Source: Bradyrhizobium sp. AZCC 1610 (lineage in GTDB: Bacteria; Pseudomonadota; Alphaproteobacteria; Rhizobiales; Xanthobacteraceae). From it: a DNA stretch of 64,000 nt. Position numbers and translations under genes: made by a program. Where the stretch lies: positions 3,753,001 through 3,817,000 of the forward strand of contig NZ_JAZHRR010000001.1 of NCBI RefSeq assembly GCF_036924515.1, given 5' to 3'. Numbering within the stretch: position 1 is the first letter of the stretch; each line of letters starts with the position of its first letter. This document shows, in pieces, positions 18,407 to 26,976 of this stretch. The notes under the pieces are model-generated. The model worked only from the letters and a program-made list of their open reading frames with translations. It did not search any database and was not told where the DNA came from.

Positions 18407-19969
18407 TCAGAAGTTACGCTGGGCGCGAACCTGGAGCAGGTACGTATTCTGGTCCTTGAACTCGTAAACAGTCGCGGGCTTCGGAGCAGCGGCACCAAGG
18501 ACTGAGGTACCCGTAAACTTCTGGTCGAGGTGGAACCATTGGACTTCGGCCGAGAACGTCAGGTTCTTGACGGGAGTCCAGCGGGTGACAACACCGAGCT
18601 GCGAAACGTTGAAGTCCGGATTGCAGGAGAAATCTGCGGACTTCAGACCAGGATTGCTGGCGACATAGGCCGCGCAATATGCGCCCTTGGCTGTGGTCAG
18701 ATCGCCCGTTGCACCGTTGTAGCGAACGGCAGAATAGCTGCCGAACAGACTCGACGACCAGTACGGATCCCAGTTGTGGTTGAACGCGCCACGGACGCCA
18801 TAGGCTTCAGTCAGTTCGATACCACCGGTACCACCGGCACCTGGCAGATAGACGCCGTCAGTGGTCGCACCAAAGCCGATACTCTGATAGGCGACGCTGC
18901 TACCGCCGAACATCGCGAAGCTGGGCGAGGCTCCGCTGGTGGCGATCACGTTCTTGGTGTGGCCCTTTGCGTAACTCACATCGACCTTGATATCGTCGCC
19001 AGCGCCGGTCGGCAGGTTCTTGATCTGCAATGCCGCCATCACCGAACCGCCCCACTTGTCCTCGGGATGACCGCTGATTTCGGATAACGCATTCGGTGCA
19101 GCGGACGCGGCGGTCAGAGTGTTGTACGAACCGTTCACAAGATGCGCCGCACCTGAAATCTGGAACAGACCCCAAGCCTGGTCGATACGGATTCTGCCGA
19201 CGATGTCAGGAGAATGAACGCCACCATAAGCGTTGCCGGTGGTGCCGACGGCATTGAGGCCGGTCGACAGGTTAAACAGCGATGTGCGATCCCACACGGT
19301 CGGATCGTCGAGGCCGATGCTGCCCGACACGCCGTTGCCGAACTCGGCCGTGTACTGGATGTTGTTGACGCCGGTGTCGGTGTTCTGACCGCCGAGCAAG
19401 GACGAGTTGAGGTTGCCCGGGAAACCCTGCCACGGCGTGGCATAGGCCGAAGCGGATTTACCGAACGTGAAGCCGGCGAACTGGATGAAGAGGTATTCGA
19501 CCGCGACGTAGCCGCCGCCAGCGGTGTCGAGTAGCTGCGGATTGTTGCCGAGGTTGGTAGCTAGGGAGTTCGGGTTGCGGCTGCTGCCGCCGAGCGTGGT
19601 GAACTGGAAGTCGCCCTGACCGAAGGTGCGAACGACGCCGTATTCGGTCGCGGTGCGCGTGTCGACGGTCAATGCCATGCGCGAACGGGAAACGAAGTAA
19701 TCGCGATAGCGATTCTGCTGGCCGATATCGCCATTCCAGGCCGGCGCACCGTGGGCGCCGCCGTTGAAGGTGGTGTCGACGCGCAGATAACCGCCCAACT
19801 TGATGCAGGTGTCAGTGCCGGGGATGTAGAAGAACCCCGCGCCGTAAAGGGAGCAGACCCTGACATATTCGATCGCTTTCGCCTTGACCGGAAGGTCGGC
19901 CGCCTGGACCCCGCTAATAGCGAGCAGGCTCGCCGCCGATGTGAAGATAGCGTTTCTTATTGCACGCAT
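18407..19969 (-). CDS. Omp2b-like porin
   Basis: A 520-residue porin of the alphaproteobacterial Omp2b/PF02530 type. A signal peptide ends at SGVQAADLPVK; the diagnostic start of the mature chain, VCSLYGAGFFYIPGTDTCIKLGG, follows and holds two cysteines. A final aromatic residue (RAQRNF) is the usual barrel-assembly signal. It is paralogous to the next gene on the same strand, with very similar N- and C-termini but divergent loops near 180-260. GGGGAA precedes the ATG. It would form a general diffusion trimer in the outer membrane. Confidence 0.94.
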   Translation of the reverse strand: MRAIRNAIFTSAASLLAISGVQAADLPVKAKAIEYVRVCSLYGAGFFYIPGTDTCIKLGGYLRVDTTFNGGAHGAPAWNGDIGQQNRYRDYFVSRSRMALTVDTRTATEYGVVRTFGQGDFQFTTLGGSSRNPNSLATNLGNNPQLLDTAGGGYVAVEYLFIQFAGFTFGKSASAYATPWQGFPGNLNSSLLGGQNTDTGVNNIQYTAEFGNGVSGSIGLDDPTVWDRTSLFNLSTGLNAVGTTGNAYGGVHSPDIVGRIRIDQAWGLFQISGAAHLVNGSYNTLTAASAAPNALSEISGHPEDKWGGSVMAALQIKNLPTGAGDDIKVDVSYAKGHTKNVIATSGASPSFAMFGGSSVAYQSIGFGATTDGVYLPGAGGTGGIELTEAYGVRGAFNHNWDPYWSSSLFGSYSAVRYNGATGDLTTAKGAYCAAYVASNPGLKSADFSCNPDFNVSQLGVVTRWTPVKNLTFSAEVQWFHLDQKFTGTSVLGAAAPKPATVYEFKDQNTYLLQVRAQRNF

Positions 19970-20444
19970 ATGTATTCCCCTACGTTCGCAGGCGCTTTCC
20001 TGCGCAGCTTGCTGGGTTGAGTTGATAGCGCAACACTAGCTTTAGTGAGTGACAAGCACGTGAGGACCTTCGGATTCAGTACAAAGTGTGATTTTTCTGC
20101 AACTCAATTTTATTGCTGAAATTTCGGAACGCACGATAAAACGTTGTGCGATCGACCTCCGCGTCTCGTGCAATCTTTAACAACGCCGAATTTCAGAACA
20201 GGACATCGATCGCGCTGCGAATACGATGCAGATCATGCGTTGTAAGGGCGGCCCTGAGTAGCTTTCCAGTTCACCTGGGGGCAGCGTCATCCAATGCGTG
20301 AGCCGGCGCTCCGCCCCAAGAAGCCTCCAAGCTTGTTCGTTGCTTCGCTCTTCAGGAGAAGATAGGCGGTCTCCGAAGCGCCTTGAGCCCAAATCGTATC
20401 GCAAGCATTAGGGCGAAATCATCGCAGCGAGCACCAAATAGTTG
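19970..20444. other. intergenic region between the two porin genes
   Basis: This holds the promoter of the first porin gene (read leftward) and little else that I can support. A short minus-strand reading frame at 20177-20404 starts on TTG, lacks a ribosome binding site and resembles nothing known, so I do not call it a gene. Short AT-rich stretches around 20070-20150 could be part of the porin promoter. Confidence 0.4.
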
Positions 20445-20472
20445 AACCCCCGGCAGTTTCCTGCCGGGGGTT
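20445..20472 (-). terminator. perfect hairpin after the second porin gene
   Basis: A perfect 12-base stem, AACCCCCGGCAG / CTGCCGGGGGTT, with a TTTC loop. It nearly copies the terminator of the neighbouring porin. A T-rich tail (TTCTTTT) lies on the plus-strand side, so it could stop transcription in either direction; the minus-strand tail is short. Confidence 0.7.
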
Positions 20473-20500
20473 CTTTTAGAGTGGTATCAGACGATCAGGA

Positions 20501-22072
20501 TCAGAAGTTACGCTGAACGCGAACGTTGAGGTTGAACAAGTTCTGGTCGGCGAAGTTGTAGGCCGCTGTCGGCTTGGGAGCCGCAGGTGTAGCCACAGCC
20601 GCACCAGTGAACTTCTGGTCGAGTCCGGTCCACATGACTTCGGCCGAGAACGTCAGGTTCTTGACGGGAGTCCAACGGGTGACCAAGCCCGCTTGCGCTA
20701 CGTTGAAGTCCGGGTTGCAGCTGAAGCCCGTGCCGGCCACGGGAATGACGGCTGCGGTGAACGCTGCACAGTAGAACAGCTTCGCGGTACCGTCGTAACG
20801 AACGGCCGAGTAGCTGCCGAACAGGCTCGACGACCAGTACGGATCCCAGTTGTGGTTAAACGCACCACGGACGCCGTAAGAACTCGTCAGATGGAGGGTT
20901 CCGTCGCCGCCATTCGCCACGGGGAGGAAGATAGCGTCCGTGGTGGCACCAAAGCCAACGCTCTGATACGCGCCAAACGCCGTAGCACCGCCGCCTTGTG
21001 GCCCGAAGATCAGGAAGTTCGGCGAACCGCCGCTGGTGGCGATGACGTCCTTCGTGACACCCTTTGCGTAGGTTGCGCTGACCTTGATGTCGTCGCCGGC
21101 ACCGGTCGGGATGTTCTTGATCTGCAACGCGGCTTGCACCGAGTAGCCCCACTTGTCTTCGGGGTGACCGCTGAGTTCAGAGAAATTGTTCGGCTGGGCG
21201 GTACCAAGAGTAAGGTCGTTGTACGACGCATTTATGAGGTGTCCCCTGGCCGAAAGCTGGAACAGACCCCAAGCCTGATCGATGCGGATGTTACCGACGA
21301 TGTCAGGAGCATGCACGCCGGCATAAGCATTGCCGGTCGCGCCAGAGCCGCTCGCCGGAAGACCAGTATCCAGGTTGAATATATTGGTACGGCTGAAGAC
21401 GGTCGGATCATCGAGACCGATGGTGCCGGACACGCCGTTGCCGAACTGAGCGGTATACTGGATGTTGTTCACACCGGTGACGCTGTCATTGCCGCCGAGC
21501 AGGAACGAGGAGTTGTTGCCCGGATAACCATGCCAAGGCGCCGAGTAAGCCGAAGCAGACTTACCGAAGGTGAATCCAGCGAACTGGATGAACGCGAATT
21601 CAACCGCGACATAGCCGCCGCCTGCGGTCATGAGCAGCTGCGGGTTGTTGCCGAGGTTGGTAGCCAGAACGTTCGGGTTGCGGCTGGAGCCCAACGTGTC
21701 GAACGTGAAGTCGCCCTGGCCGAAGGTACGGACGACGCCGTATTCGGTCGCGGTGCGCGTATCGACGGTCAACGCCAGACGAGCACGGGTAGAGAAGTAA
21801 TCGCGATAGCGATTGCCTTGACCGGAATCACCGGACCAAGCCGGTGCGTTCTGGGTACCGCTGCTGTTGAACGTGGTATCAACGCGCAGATAACCACCCA
21901 GCTTGATGCAGGTGTCAGTGCCCGGGATGTAGTAGAAACCAGCACCGTACAGGGAGCAGATCCTCACGTACTCGACCGCTTTGGCCTTTACGGGAAGATC
22001 GGCAGCCTGAGCTCCGCTCATGGCGATCAGACCCGCCGCTGAGCCGAGAATAAGGCTCTTAACCATCTTCAT
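20501..22072 (-). CDS. Omp2b-like porin
   Basis: A 523-residue porin paralogue of the downstream gene. It has the same signal-peptide pattern (MSGAQAADLPVKAKAVE), the YVRICSLYGAGFYYIPGTD signature with two cysteines, and a C-terminal RVQRNF. I placed the start at the ATG at 22072, preceded by GGAGG with a 6-base gap; longer in-frame starts lack both a binding site and family support. Loops around residues 175-290 and 330-420 differ most from the other copy, consistent with different pore selectivity. Both are likely expressed alone from their own promoters. Confidence 0.94.
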   Translation of the reverse strand: MKMVKSLILGSAAGLIAMSGAQAADLPVKAKAVEYVRICSLYGAGFYYIPGTDTCIKLGGYLRVDTTFNSSGTQNAPAWSGDSGQGNRYRDYFSTRARLALTVDTRTATEYGVVRTFGQGDFTFDTLGSSRNPNVLATNLGNNPQLLMTAGGGYVAVEFAFIQFAGFTFGKSASAYSAPWHGYPGNNSSFLLGGNDSVTGVNNIQYTAQFGNGVSGTIGLDDPTVFSRTNIFNLDTGLPASGSGATGNAYAGVHAPDIVGNIRIDQAWGLFQLSARGHLINASYNDLTLGTAQPNNFSELSGHPEDKWGYSVQAALQIKNIPTGAGDDIKVSATYAKGVTKDVIATSGGSPNFLIFGPQGGGATAFGAYQSVGFGATTDAIFLPVANGGDGTLHLTSSYGVRGAFNHNWDPYWSSSLFGSYSAVRYDGTAKLFYCAAFTAAVIPVAGTGFSCNPDFNVAQAGLVTRWTPVKNLTFSAEVMWTGLDQKFTGAAVATPAAPKPTAAYNFADQNLFNLNVRVQRNF

Positions 22073-23032
22073 ATTAAACCTCCAAGTTGCTCTGTAGGGA
22101 AGGTTCCGGATCCGCTGGGTGTAACACCCTAAGGTTGGTTCCCTTGTCCCTTGAAACCCGCTTAGTCGCTTCGCGCCTTCGGACACTCCCGCATGAACGC
22201 GAGGGACTTAAGCGAACCACCTAAAACGGGACGACCTCGGGATGCCCCCCTCCGTCGCGTGATCACAATTACCGAGGACTCCTGCACACGCAACAAAGGA
22301 ACCGCTTCGAACGGCCTGACTCCGCCCCTTTTCCGAAGGGTGTTGCACAAATAACACGTGTTCGTGATCGAAGTATCTCTGCAAGCTGTTGTTTCTGTTC
22401 GGTATTTTTGATTAGTTCCAATTGGCTGCCGATTGTGACGGTGGCAGCGCAACAAGCGGCTCGTGGCCGCCAGCGCATCTCTCTCACATCGAATCGAGGG
22501 CGAGGTCGCCGAATCCGCAGCGGGCGATTACGCACCCATTATAGAGGCTACGTACGAGGCTCATCGCATGCGGGCGCAGGCCACAACGGGCGTCTCACCG
22601 TCGACGGACGCCCAACCAGGGCCAAAAACCGGCCAAAGATGATGGAAGCCTGACATTTCTCGGGGTCGAAATGCATTTGTGGGGTGCGGCACATCCCGCC
22701 GCTCGCGCGCCGCGATCTGGAACCGTGATTTGCGTGGAATCGAAACGCTCCGCCGGCGACATCGAATCAATTTCACGCGATTTCGACGCGGCGCGTGAGA
22801 CAAGCACTCCCCGCAGGGGTCAGGTCTTGCGCCGCGCACGCCGAGCCGGTTGTCGAGCCGCCTGCGTGTCATCGAGACCACAGAGCCCGGAAAGAAGCGC
22901 CTAAACGCGGGATACGGGATATCGGCCGCTCGTGAGGAATACGCGCCGAGCGACTGCGCCTCTAAATGGCCTTGGCCTAATCTGAATCTGCCGCTTGCGG
23001 CTGGCCCTCGCGTCAGGCATATCCGCGCTGAT
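22073..23032. other. long intergenic region upstream of porin and tRNA genes
   Basis: Close to 960 bases without a supportable gene. The left end holds the porin ribosome binding site and presumably its promoter; the right end holds the tRNA promoter. A small CCCTT/AAGGG hairpin lies near 22328. Reading frames here are short, lack ribosome binding sites and do not resemble known proteins. The right half, about 22650-22900, has codon-like GC bias but no frame I can defend. Confidence 0.45.
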
Positions 23033-23126
23033 GGAGCTGTGGCCGAGTGGCTGAAGGCGGCGGTTTGCTAAACCGTTATAGGGTTGTAAAGCCCTATCGA
23101 GGGTTCGAATCCCTCCGGCTCCGCCA
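23033..23126 (+). tRNA. tRNA-Ser (anticodon GCU)
   Basis: A class II tRNA: the acceptor stem GGAGCTG pairs with CGGCTCC (23116-23122), followed by a G discriminator and an encoded CCA. The D-loop, an anticodon loop TTTGCTAAA with GCT in the middle, a long variable arm (about 14-17 bases, as expected for serine) and a T-loop with GGTTCGAATCC are all visible. It decodes AGC and AGU. Confidence 0.97.
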
Positions 23127-23227
23127 CCCTTCGCCCTGACGGGATTCGGGTGGCAGGCCACCCGAAGGCCGGCAGAGCCAAGGGTGTCTCCCGAAGCTCC
23201 GTAGGAGCGCAGGGAGACTGTAACCAC

Positions 23228-23500
23228 GTGTGGTACGTCTACTTCCTCGAACTGAGCAATGGCGACATCTACGTCGGCTCGACGGACGATCTGCGACGTA
23301 GAGTGGCGTCCCAAGGACATGTCATCTCGACCAACAAGTATTTGCCCTTGATTCTTCGTTCATATGTGGCGGTGGGCGATGAAGCAACGGCTCGCAAATC
23401 GGCAGCGCGCTCGGAGCCGTCACGATTGCAAACGTATCGCCCGGCGTCACACAGTTCAGCAGCGCGAGCATCGAACGTCCCACCCAGGAGCAAAGTATGA
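23228..23500 (+). pseudogene. truncated GIY-YIG endonuclease
   Basis: The first 55 or so residues read as a GIY-YIG domain: WYVYFLELSNGDIYVGSTDDLRRRV, then ISTNKYLPLILRSYVAV and EATAR. Family members of this short type continue to a conserved GSGKAFA segment near residue 75-80, and that is missing. From about base 23397 the frame continues into unrelated sequence. The likely start is the GTG just before the WYVYF motif. The gene lies 100 bases from a tRNA end, a common site of recombination, so a recombination event may have replaced its 3' end. Confidence 0.6.
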
Positions 23501-24213
23501 CATCGCAGCAAGAGAGTTCGATGGCGCTGACGTTCCGCTGCCCGATCGAACTGGACGGGCTGCTGCCACCACCAGTGCCGGCAGCGCTCGGTGTGCCCGA
23601 CTGGTTCAAGGCGATGCCATCACAGGCATTCAATCCGGTCCTTTCCCGGGTCGGCGACACGCTCAAGCGTTGCCCGCCCTTTATCGACGCCATGACCTCC
23701 GGCTTTTTGATTCCACTGATCTGCGACCTGAAGGTCGAGAATGGCGAATTCACCTGGGATAACGATCTGCCGCCGGGCGGAGAGGTCAGTTTCGTACGCT
23801 CGCCGATCGGATTCCACGACGCCAGTCAGGTCAGCGGCACGCCGCTGTTCGACGCCGATCGGTTCCTGATCAAATTCCATAACCTCTGGACGATCGAGGC
23901 GCCGGAAGGCTACTCGCTGCTGTTCACGCATCCGGCCAACCGCTTCGACCTGCCGTTCACCACGCTGACCGGTCTGGTCGATTGCGACCTCTACCATGAC
24001 AACTGGATACATTTTCCGGCGCATTGGCACGACGCGAATTTCAGCGGCGTGCTGCCGAAGGGCACACCGGTCGCTCAATGCATCCCGGTGAAGCGAGAAA
24101 GCTGGGTGGCGCGCACGACGACATTCACCAAAGAAGAAGCGCAGCGGACGCACGATCTCACAACCGCGATCTACCGCGAGACCGGCATCTATCGGCGGCA
24201 GTTCCGGGCATAA
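23497..24213 (+). CDS. hypothetical protein, DUF6065-like
   Basis: A 238-residue soluble protein with no signal peptide. It has features that recall DUF6065-type proteins: FLIPLICDLKVENGEFTW, then DASQVSGTPLF, IKFHNLWTIEAPEGYSLLFTHPANR, DLPFTTLTGLVDCD and a PVAQCIPVKRESW block. These repeated Asp/His and Pro/Gly patterns suggest a beta-rich (cupin or jelly-roll) fold; I am not certain of the family name. An AGGAG precedes the ATG. It begins beside the truncated GIY-YIG gene, so its upstream junction is probably not ancestral. Function unknown. Confidence 0.7.
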   Translation: MTSQQESSMALTFRCPIELDGLLPPPVPAALGVPDWFKAMPSQAFNPVLSRVGDTLKRCPPFIDAMTSGFLIPLICDLKVENGEFTWDNDLPPGGEVSFVRSPIGFHDASQVSGTPLFDADRFLIKFHNLWTIEAPEGYSLLFTHPANRFDLPFTTLTGLVDCDLYHDNWIHFPAHWHDANFSGVLPKGTPVAQCIPVKRESWVARTTTFTKEEAQRTHDLTTAIYRETGIYRRQFRA

Positions 24214-24219
24214 AGACAA

Positions 24220-25077
24220 TCAGGTTCGTTCAACGCCCAGGAACTTCGCGGCCGCGCTCGGCCGCAGGAAGAATCGGCCGTGCGAGGCGGCGGCAAGCGA
24301 GGTGATCGCCAGCCCGGCCAACTGCGGGGCGCCACGCGTGATTGTACGCAGGTTCGCTTCTCCCGCCTCGCGCTCACCCATCTCAAGCTGGCATATGCCG
24401 AGATTGTTTCGCGTCACGGCATCGTCGGGCCGCATCCCGAGCGCACGTCTATAGAGATCTGCGGCGGCGGCATATTCACCGTCCAGCGCCATCACCTTGG
24501 CCAACCCAACCAGAACGTCGTACCGCTCCGGCGCTGCCGCGAGCTGTTGCGAAAGAATTTCGCGCGCCTTGGCGCGATCGTTGCGTTTGACATGGAGATA
24601 TCCAAGCTCCGTTCGCAGATCGACCGCCTCGGGGGTGAGCGCAAGCCCACTTTCGAGCACCGCGATGGCCTCGTCGACGCGTCCAATTTTGCCAAGCTGG
24701 CCCGCATATTCGAGAAACGCCGGTGGAAACGGCGGCCGCCGCGCAATGGTCCGGCGCAACCGGTCAAGCGCCTCGTCGCCCCGCCCGATGGCGGCCAATG
24801 CCCCGGCCAGCAGGGTTTCGAGCTGCGGATCGTCACTGCGACGCGCCGCCCTCTCCAACGGGGCGATCGCCTCGTCGGCGCGGTTCTGCATCAGCAGCGC
24901 GCGTCCGAGAATTTGCGCAGCAAGGGCATTGCCCCGGTCCGATTTCAATACGCCGAAGGCAAGCCGCTCGGCCTCATTGGGACGCTGCATCCGCAACGCA
25001 AACGCCGCGCTTTCGAGCGCCTGACTGCTCGAACCCGGCCGTTGGATATTCGAAGGATGTGGCGGGCGCTTCGACAT
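24220..25077 (-). CDS. tetratricopeptide-repeat protein
   Basis: A 285-residue cytosolic protein made of about five to six TPR units (for example ILGRALLMQNRADEAIAPLE, AGQLGKIGRVDEAIAVLESG, LGYLHVKRNDRAKAREILSQ, YRRALGMRPDDAVTRNNLG). The N-terminal 25 residues are disordered-looking and the C-terminus ends with a short basic tail. It has no enzymatic domain, so it is a protein-protein interaction scaffold. It converges on the preceding gene with six bases between stops. I placed the start at the ATG at 25077, where the first helical repeat pattern begins. Confidence 0.8.
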   Translation of the reverse strand: MSKRPPHPSNIQRPGSSSQALESAAFALRMQRPNEAERLAFGVLKSDRGNALAAQILGRALLMQNRADEAIAPLERAARRSDDPQLETLLAGALAAIGRGDEALDRLRRTIARRPPFPPAFLEYAGQLGKIGRVDEAIAVLESGLALTPEAVDLRTELGYLHVKRNDRAKAREILSQQLAAAPERYDVLVGLAKVMALDGEYAAAADLYRRALGMRPDDAVTRNNLGICQLEMGEREAGEANLRTITRGAPQLAGLAITSLAAASHGRFFLRPSAAAKFLGVERT

Positions 25078-25181
25078 CGACCCAAGAATAGGCCATATAC
25101 AAGATTGCGCTAGCCGGCCGGTCCGGATTTCTCCGCGATTTCCGCTCCAGCCGCCACGGCGCCGGCCGGAAGGCGTCGTCC

Positions 25182-25448
25182 TCAGTGTGCCGTCATCCAG
25201 GTACGGGCTTCGCGCTGCGCGGTGGCGATCTCGGCGTCGGACATCATCGCGGCGACCTCGCGGCGCATGGAGATGGCATCCGCACGGCCCTTGAGTGCAG
25301 CAAGATTGAACCATTTATGCGCGGCAACGAGATTGACCACGCCGGAACGACCGCTTGCCCAGTACAAGCCGCGCTCGAACAGCACATCCGGGATCGCCGT
25401 GGCTTCAACCGGCGTCGCCGTGTCCAGATCAAATTGCCCCTGAAACAT
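25182..25448 (-). CDS. small Sel1-like repeat protein
   Basis: An 88-residue protein. The middle, LFERGLYWASGR... AHKWFNLAALKG, matches a Sel1 repeat (alpha/alpha unit with WFNLAA). The C-terminal part is an acidic/basic helix (MMSDAEIATAQREARTW). Proteins of this size and pattern are common in Bradyrhizobium, usually described only as hypothetical. The ATG follows AGGGGAT. A single Sel1 unit would suit adaptor or chaperone-type binding; no partner is apparent. Confidence 0.7.
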   Translation of the reverse strand: MFQGQFDLDTATPVEATAIPDVLFERGLYWASGRSGVVNLVAAHKWFNLAALKGRADAISMRREVAAMMSDAEIATAQREARTWMTAH

Positions 25449-25964
25449 CAAAGTATCCCCTTTTTATCGTTGCCGCCCTGCCCCGAGCGCGGCCCCTGTC
25501 CACTGTTGAAACATCCCCAACGCCGTTTTCCGGTCTGTTGTTGGGATGATCATGACCGATCAAATTTGAAGGGCAGTTTAAGGTTCGCGATGAACGGGGT
25601 GTAAACGCGCGCATTGCGCTGCCGAACGCAAAATCGCAGAAGCGCCTGCGGCACAGGGAGAAGTGGTCAATCGTGAAGTTCGGTTTACCCTGCGGTTTCG
25701 CAGAACGATAACCATTGCAGCAAGGTCGGTGTCATCAGCCTTGTCACCGGGCAGGCCGCAACCGCCGCGCGATGACGGGTTCCAGCAGATGATCTGAAAT
25801 TGCGCAGCTACTGCGACCATTCGGGAGTTGACGGCGTACCGGAACCCGAATTCGCGGGCGGTGACGCGCCTGGAGCAACAGGCGGCAGCGAAACGACCGG
25901 GCCTGCGAACAATCGAATGAAGTGAGGGAAGACTTCAGCGCCGGACGCCTGATGCGTGGGCTAT
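25449..25964. other. intergenic sequence upstream of the hairpin array
   Basis: No supportable gene. It carries the promoter side of the Sel1-like gene at its left end. A minus-strand reading frame across 25744-26061 runs through the hairpin region; its protein has no recognisable features. Confidence 0.4.
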
Positions 25965-26184
25965 CGGAACGCTTCGGGGAACGAGGAAAGCGTACGTTCC
26001 GGGGACAAGTACGCCCCGAGGGAACGAGGGCGTCGGCGAACACGTCAGGACCAGATTTCATGCCGGGCTTTGGGCCCGGTGAAATTGCGGGTGGTTAAGG
26101 ACACCCGCACCGAACGAAGAAAAACTTGTTTCTTCTGCCGGACCGGCTTTGAAAGAGCGGGCTTCTTTTGAAAGAACGCTCTTT
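25965..26184. ncRNA. candidate structured RNA: six consecutive perfect hairpins
   Basis: Six separate perfect stems follow one another. CGGAACG/CGTTCCG pairs 25965-25971 with 25995-26001. ACGCCC/GGGCGT pairs 26011-26016 with 26028-26033. CCGGGC/GCCCGG pairs 26063-26068 with 26074-26079. GCGGGTG/CACCCGC pairs 26087-26093 with 26102-26108. GAAGAAA/TTTCTTC pairs 26116-26122 with 26129-26135. AAAGAGCG/CGCTCTTT pairs 26152-26159 with 26177-26184. The first two loop regions share a 10-base repeat, GGGAACGAGG (25977-25986 and 26020-26029). No known RNA family was recognised (not 6S, tmRNA, SRP or RNase P by their motifs). Strand and ends are unknown. Confidence 0.4.
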
Positions 26185-26318
26185 GCGAAATACGATCCAG
26201 CCGTTTGACCTGATGTCTCGCCGACACCCTCTTTCGTCGACCAGAGCCTTCAGAGTTTTATCCGGGGCTCGTGTGACGTGCCGGCATCAAGCCGCCGGCA
26301 ATTCTTGGAGAAGCGAAG
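26185..26318. other. spacer with a further hairpin after the lysine-rich gene
   Basis: TGCCGGC (26279-26285) and GCCGGCA (26294-26300) form a 7-base perfect stem 18 bases past the stop of the lysine-rich gene on the minus strand. It lacks a clear T-run, so it is only a possible terminator, or the last member of the hairpin row. Confidence 0.4.
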
Positions 26319-26411
26319 TTACTTCTTCTTCTTGGCGACCTTGCGGGTCTTCTTCGCAGTCTTCTTCACTGCGCTCTTCGCCTTCTTTGCCTTCTTAGCT
26401 TTCTTGGCCAT
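26319..26411 (-). CDS. 30-residue lysine-rich (histone H1-like) peptide
   Basis: A very short gene: ATG GCC AAG AAA then repeats of Ala-Lys-Lys to a TAA stop. About half of the 30 residues are Lys, with Ala, Val, Thr, Arg and Ser making the rest; the pattern AKKAKKAKKAK then AVKKTAKKTRKVAKKKK resembles the C-terminal tails of bacterial histone H1-like proteins. A strong GGAGGG ends five bases before the ATG. The likely role is nonspecific DNA or RNA binding. A repetitive lysine run encoded by both AAG and AAA codons argues it is a real coding sequence and not a chance run. Confidence 0.72.
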   Translation of the reverse strand: MAKKAKKAKKAKSAVKKTAKKTRKVAKKKK

Positions 26412-26976
26412 GTTGCCCTCCTAATGTAAGTGAGATGGCTTAATCGCTGCGTGCACTCGGGAATCGAAATGCACTACATCCCGAATACACCAACGCATTC
26501 AAAAAAACAGCGCCCGCTTAAGGAAGTGTTGACGGGGCAATGTGAGAGCGCGCCAAGCGACGACGTCTGCGACATCGTAACATGCTCGCGCTTCGATGCA
26601 GAAAATGGCGAAGCGATGCGCACCGTCGCTGGTCAGTATTGCAGAAATCGCCTGTACAGTTGCGCATTTTTGAATTTGCGACGACGACGATCGATGAACG
26701 GTTGATGTCGCAGCGACTCATCGGCGGTGTCAAAAAGCCGCGCGCGCGGACTCTGAGTCGCACGGTTTGGCAACAAAAAAATTTTCGTGGTCACAGCGCT
26801 GAAGTCTCGCCGATGCGCGCCAAAACGAACTTTTCGGACGAATCGCGATCGCCGATTCGGATGCGCGCTTGCTGTCGCGACGGTCAGGTTTTGGGTCACG
26901 GCAGACGATCGATACATCCACGCACGTCTCGATCGCGACATCAAGGACGCTGCAGCGTGTCCCGTTACGGGACGAC
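26412..26976. other. intergenic region between lysine-rich gene and gatB
   Basis: About 565 bases with no supportable gene. It contains the promoter of the lysine-rich gene at its left end. At the right end, just downstream of gatB on the minus strand, a small hairpin (GTCCCG-TTA-CGGGAC, 26959-26973) lies next to a palindrome ACGCTGCAGCGT; neither has a T-run. Reading frames here are short and unlike known proteins. Confidence 0.45.

Noticed and set aside
20177..20404. A 75-residue minus-strand frame between porins
   Set aside because: TTG start with no binding site and no similarity I recognise.
20693..22042. A 449-residue plus-strand frame opposite the second porin
   Set aside because: Antisense to a clear porin with signal peptide and barrel end; no domain features.
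25744..26061. A 105-residue minus-strand frame through the hairpin region
   Set aside because: No ribosome binding site and low-complexity Arg/Ser/Pro composition. The hairpins explain the sequence better.
25965..26184. Hairpin region as a known RNA (6S, tmRNA, SRP or RNase P)
   Set aside because: The hallmark sequences of these RNAs, such as the tmRNA tag codons or the RNase P core, were not found.
26949..26973. Hairpins just downstream of gatB as a terminator
   Set aside because: Stems are short and no T-run follows on the minus strand, so I do not call a terminator.
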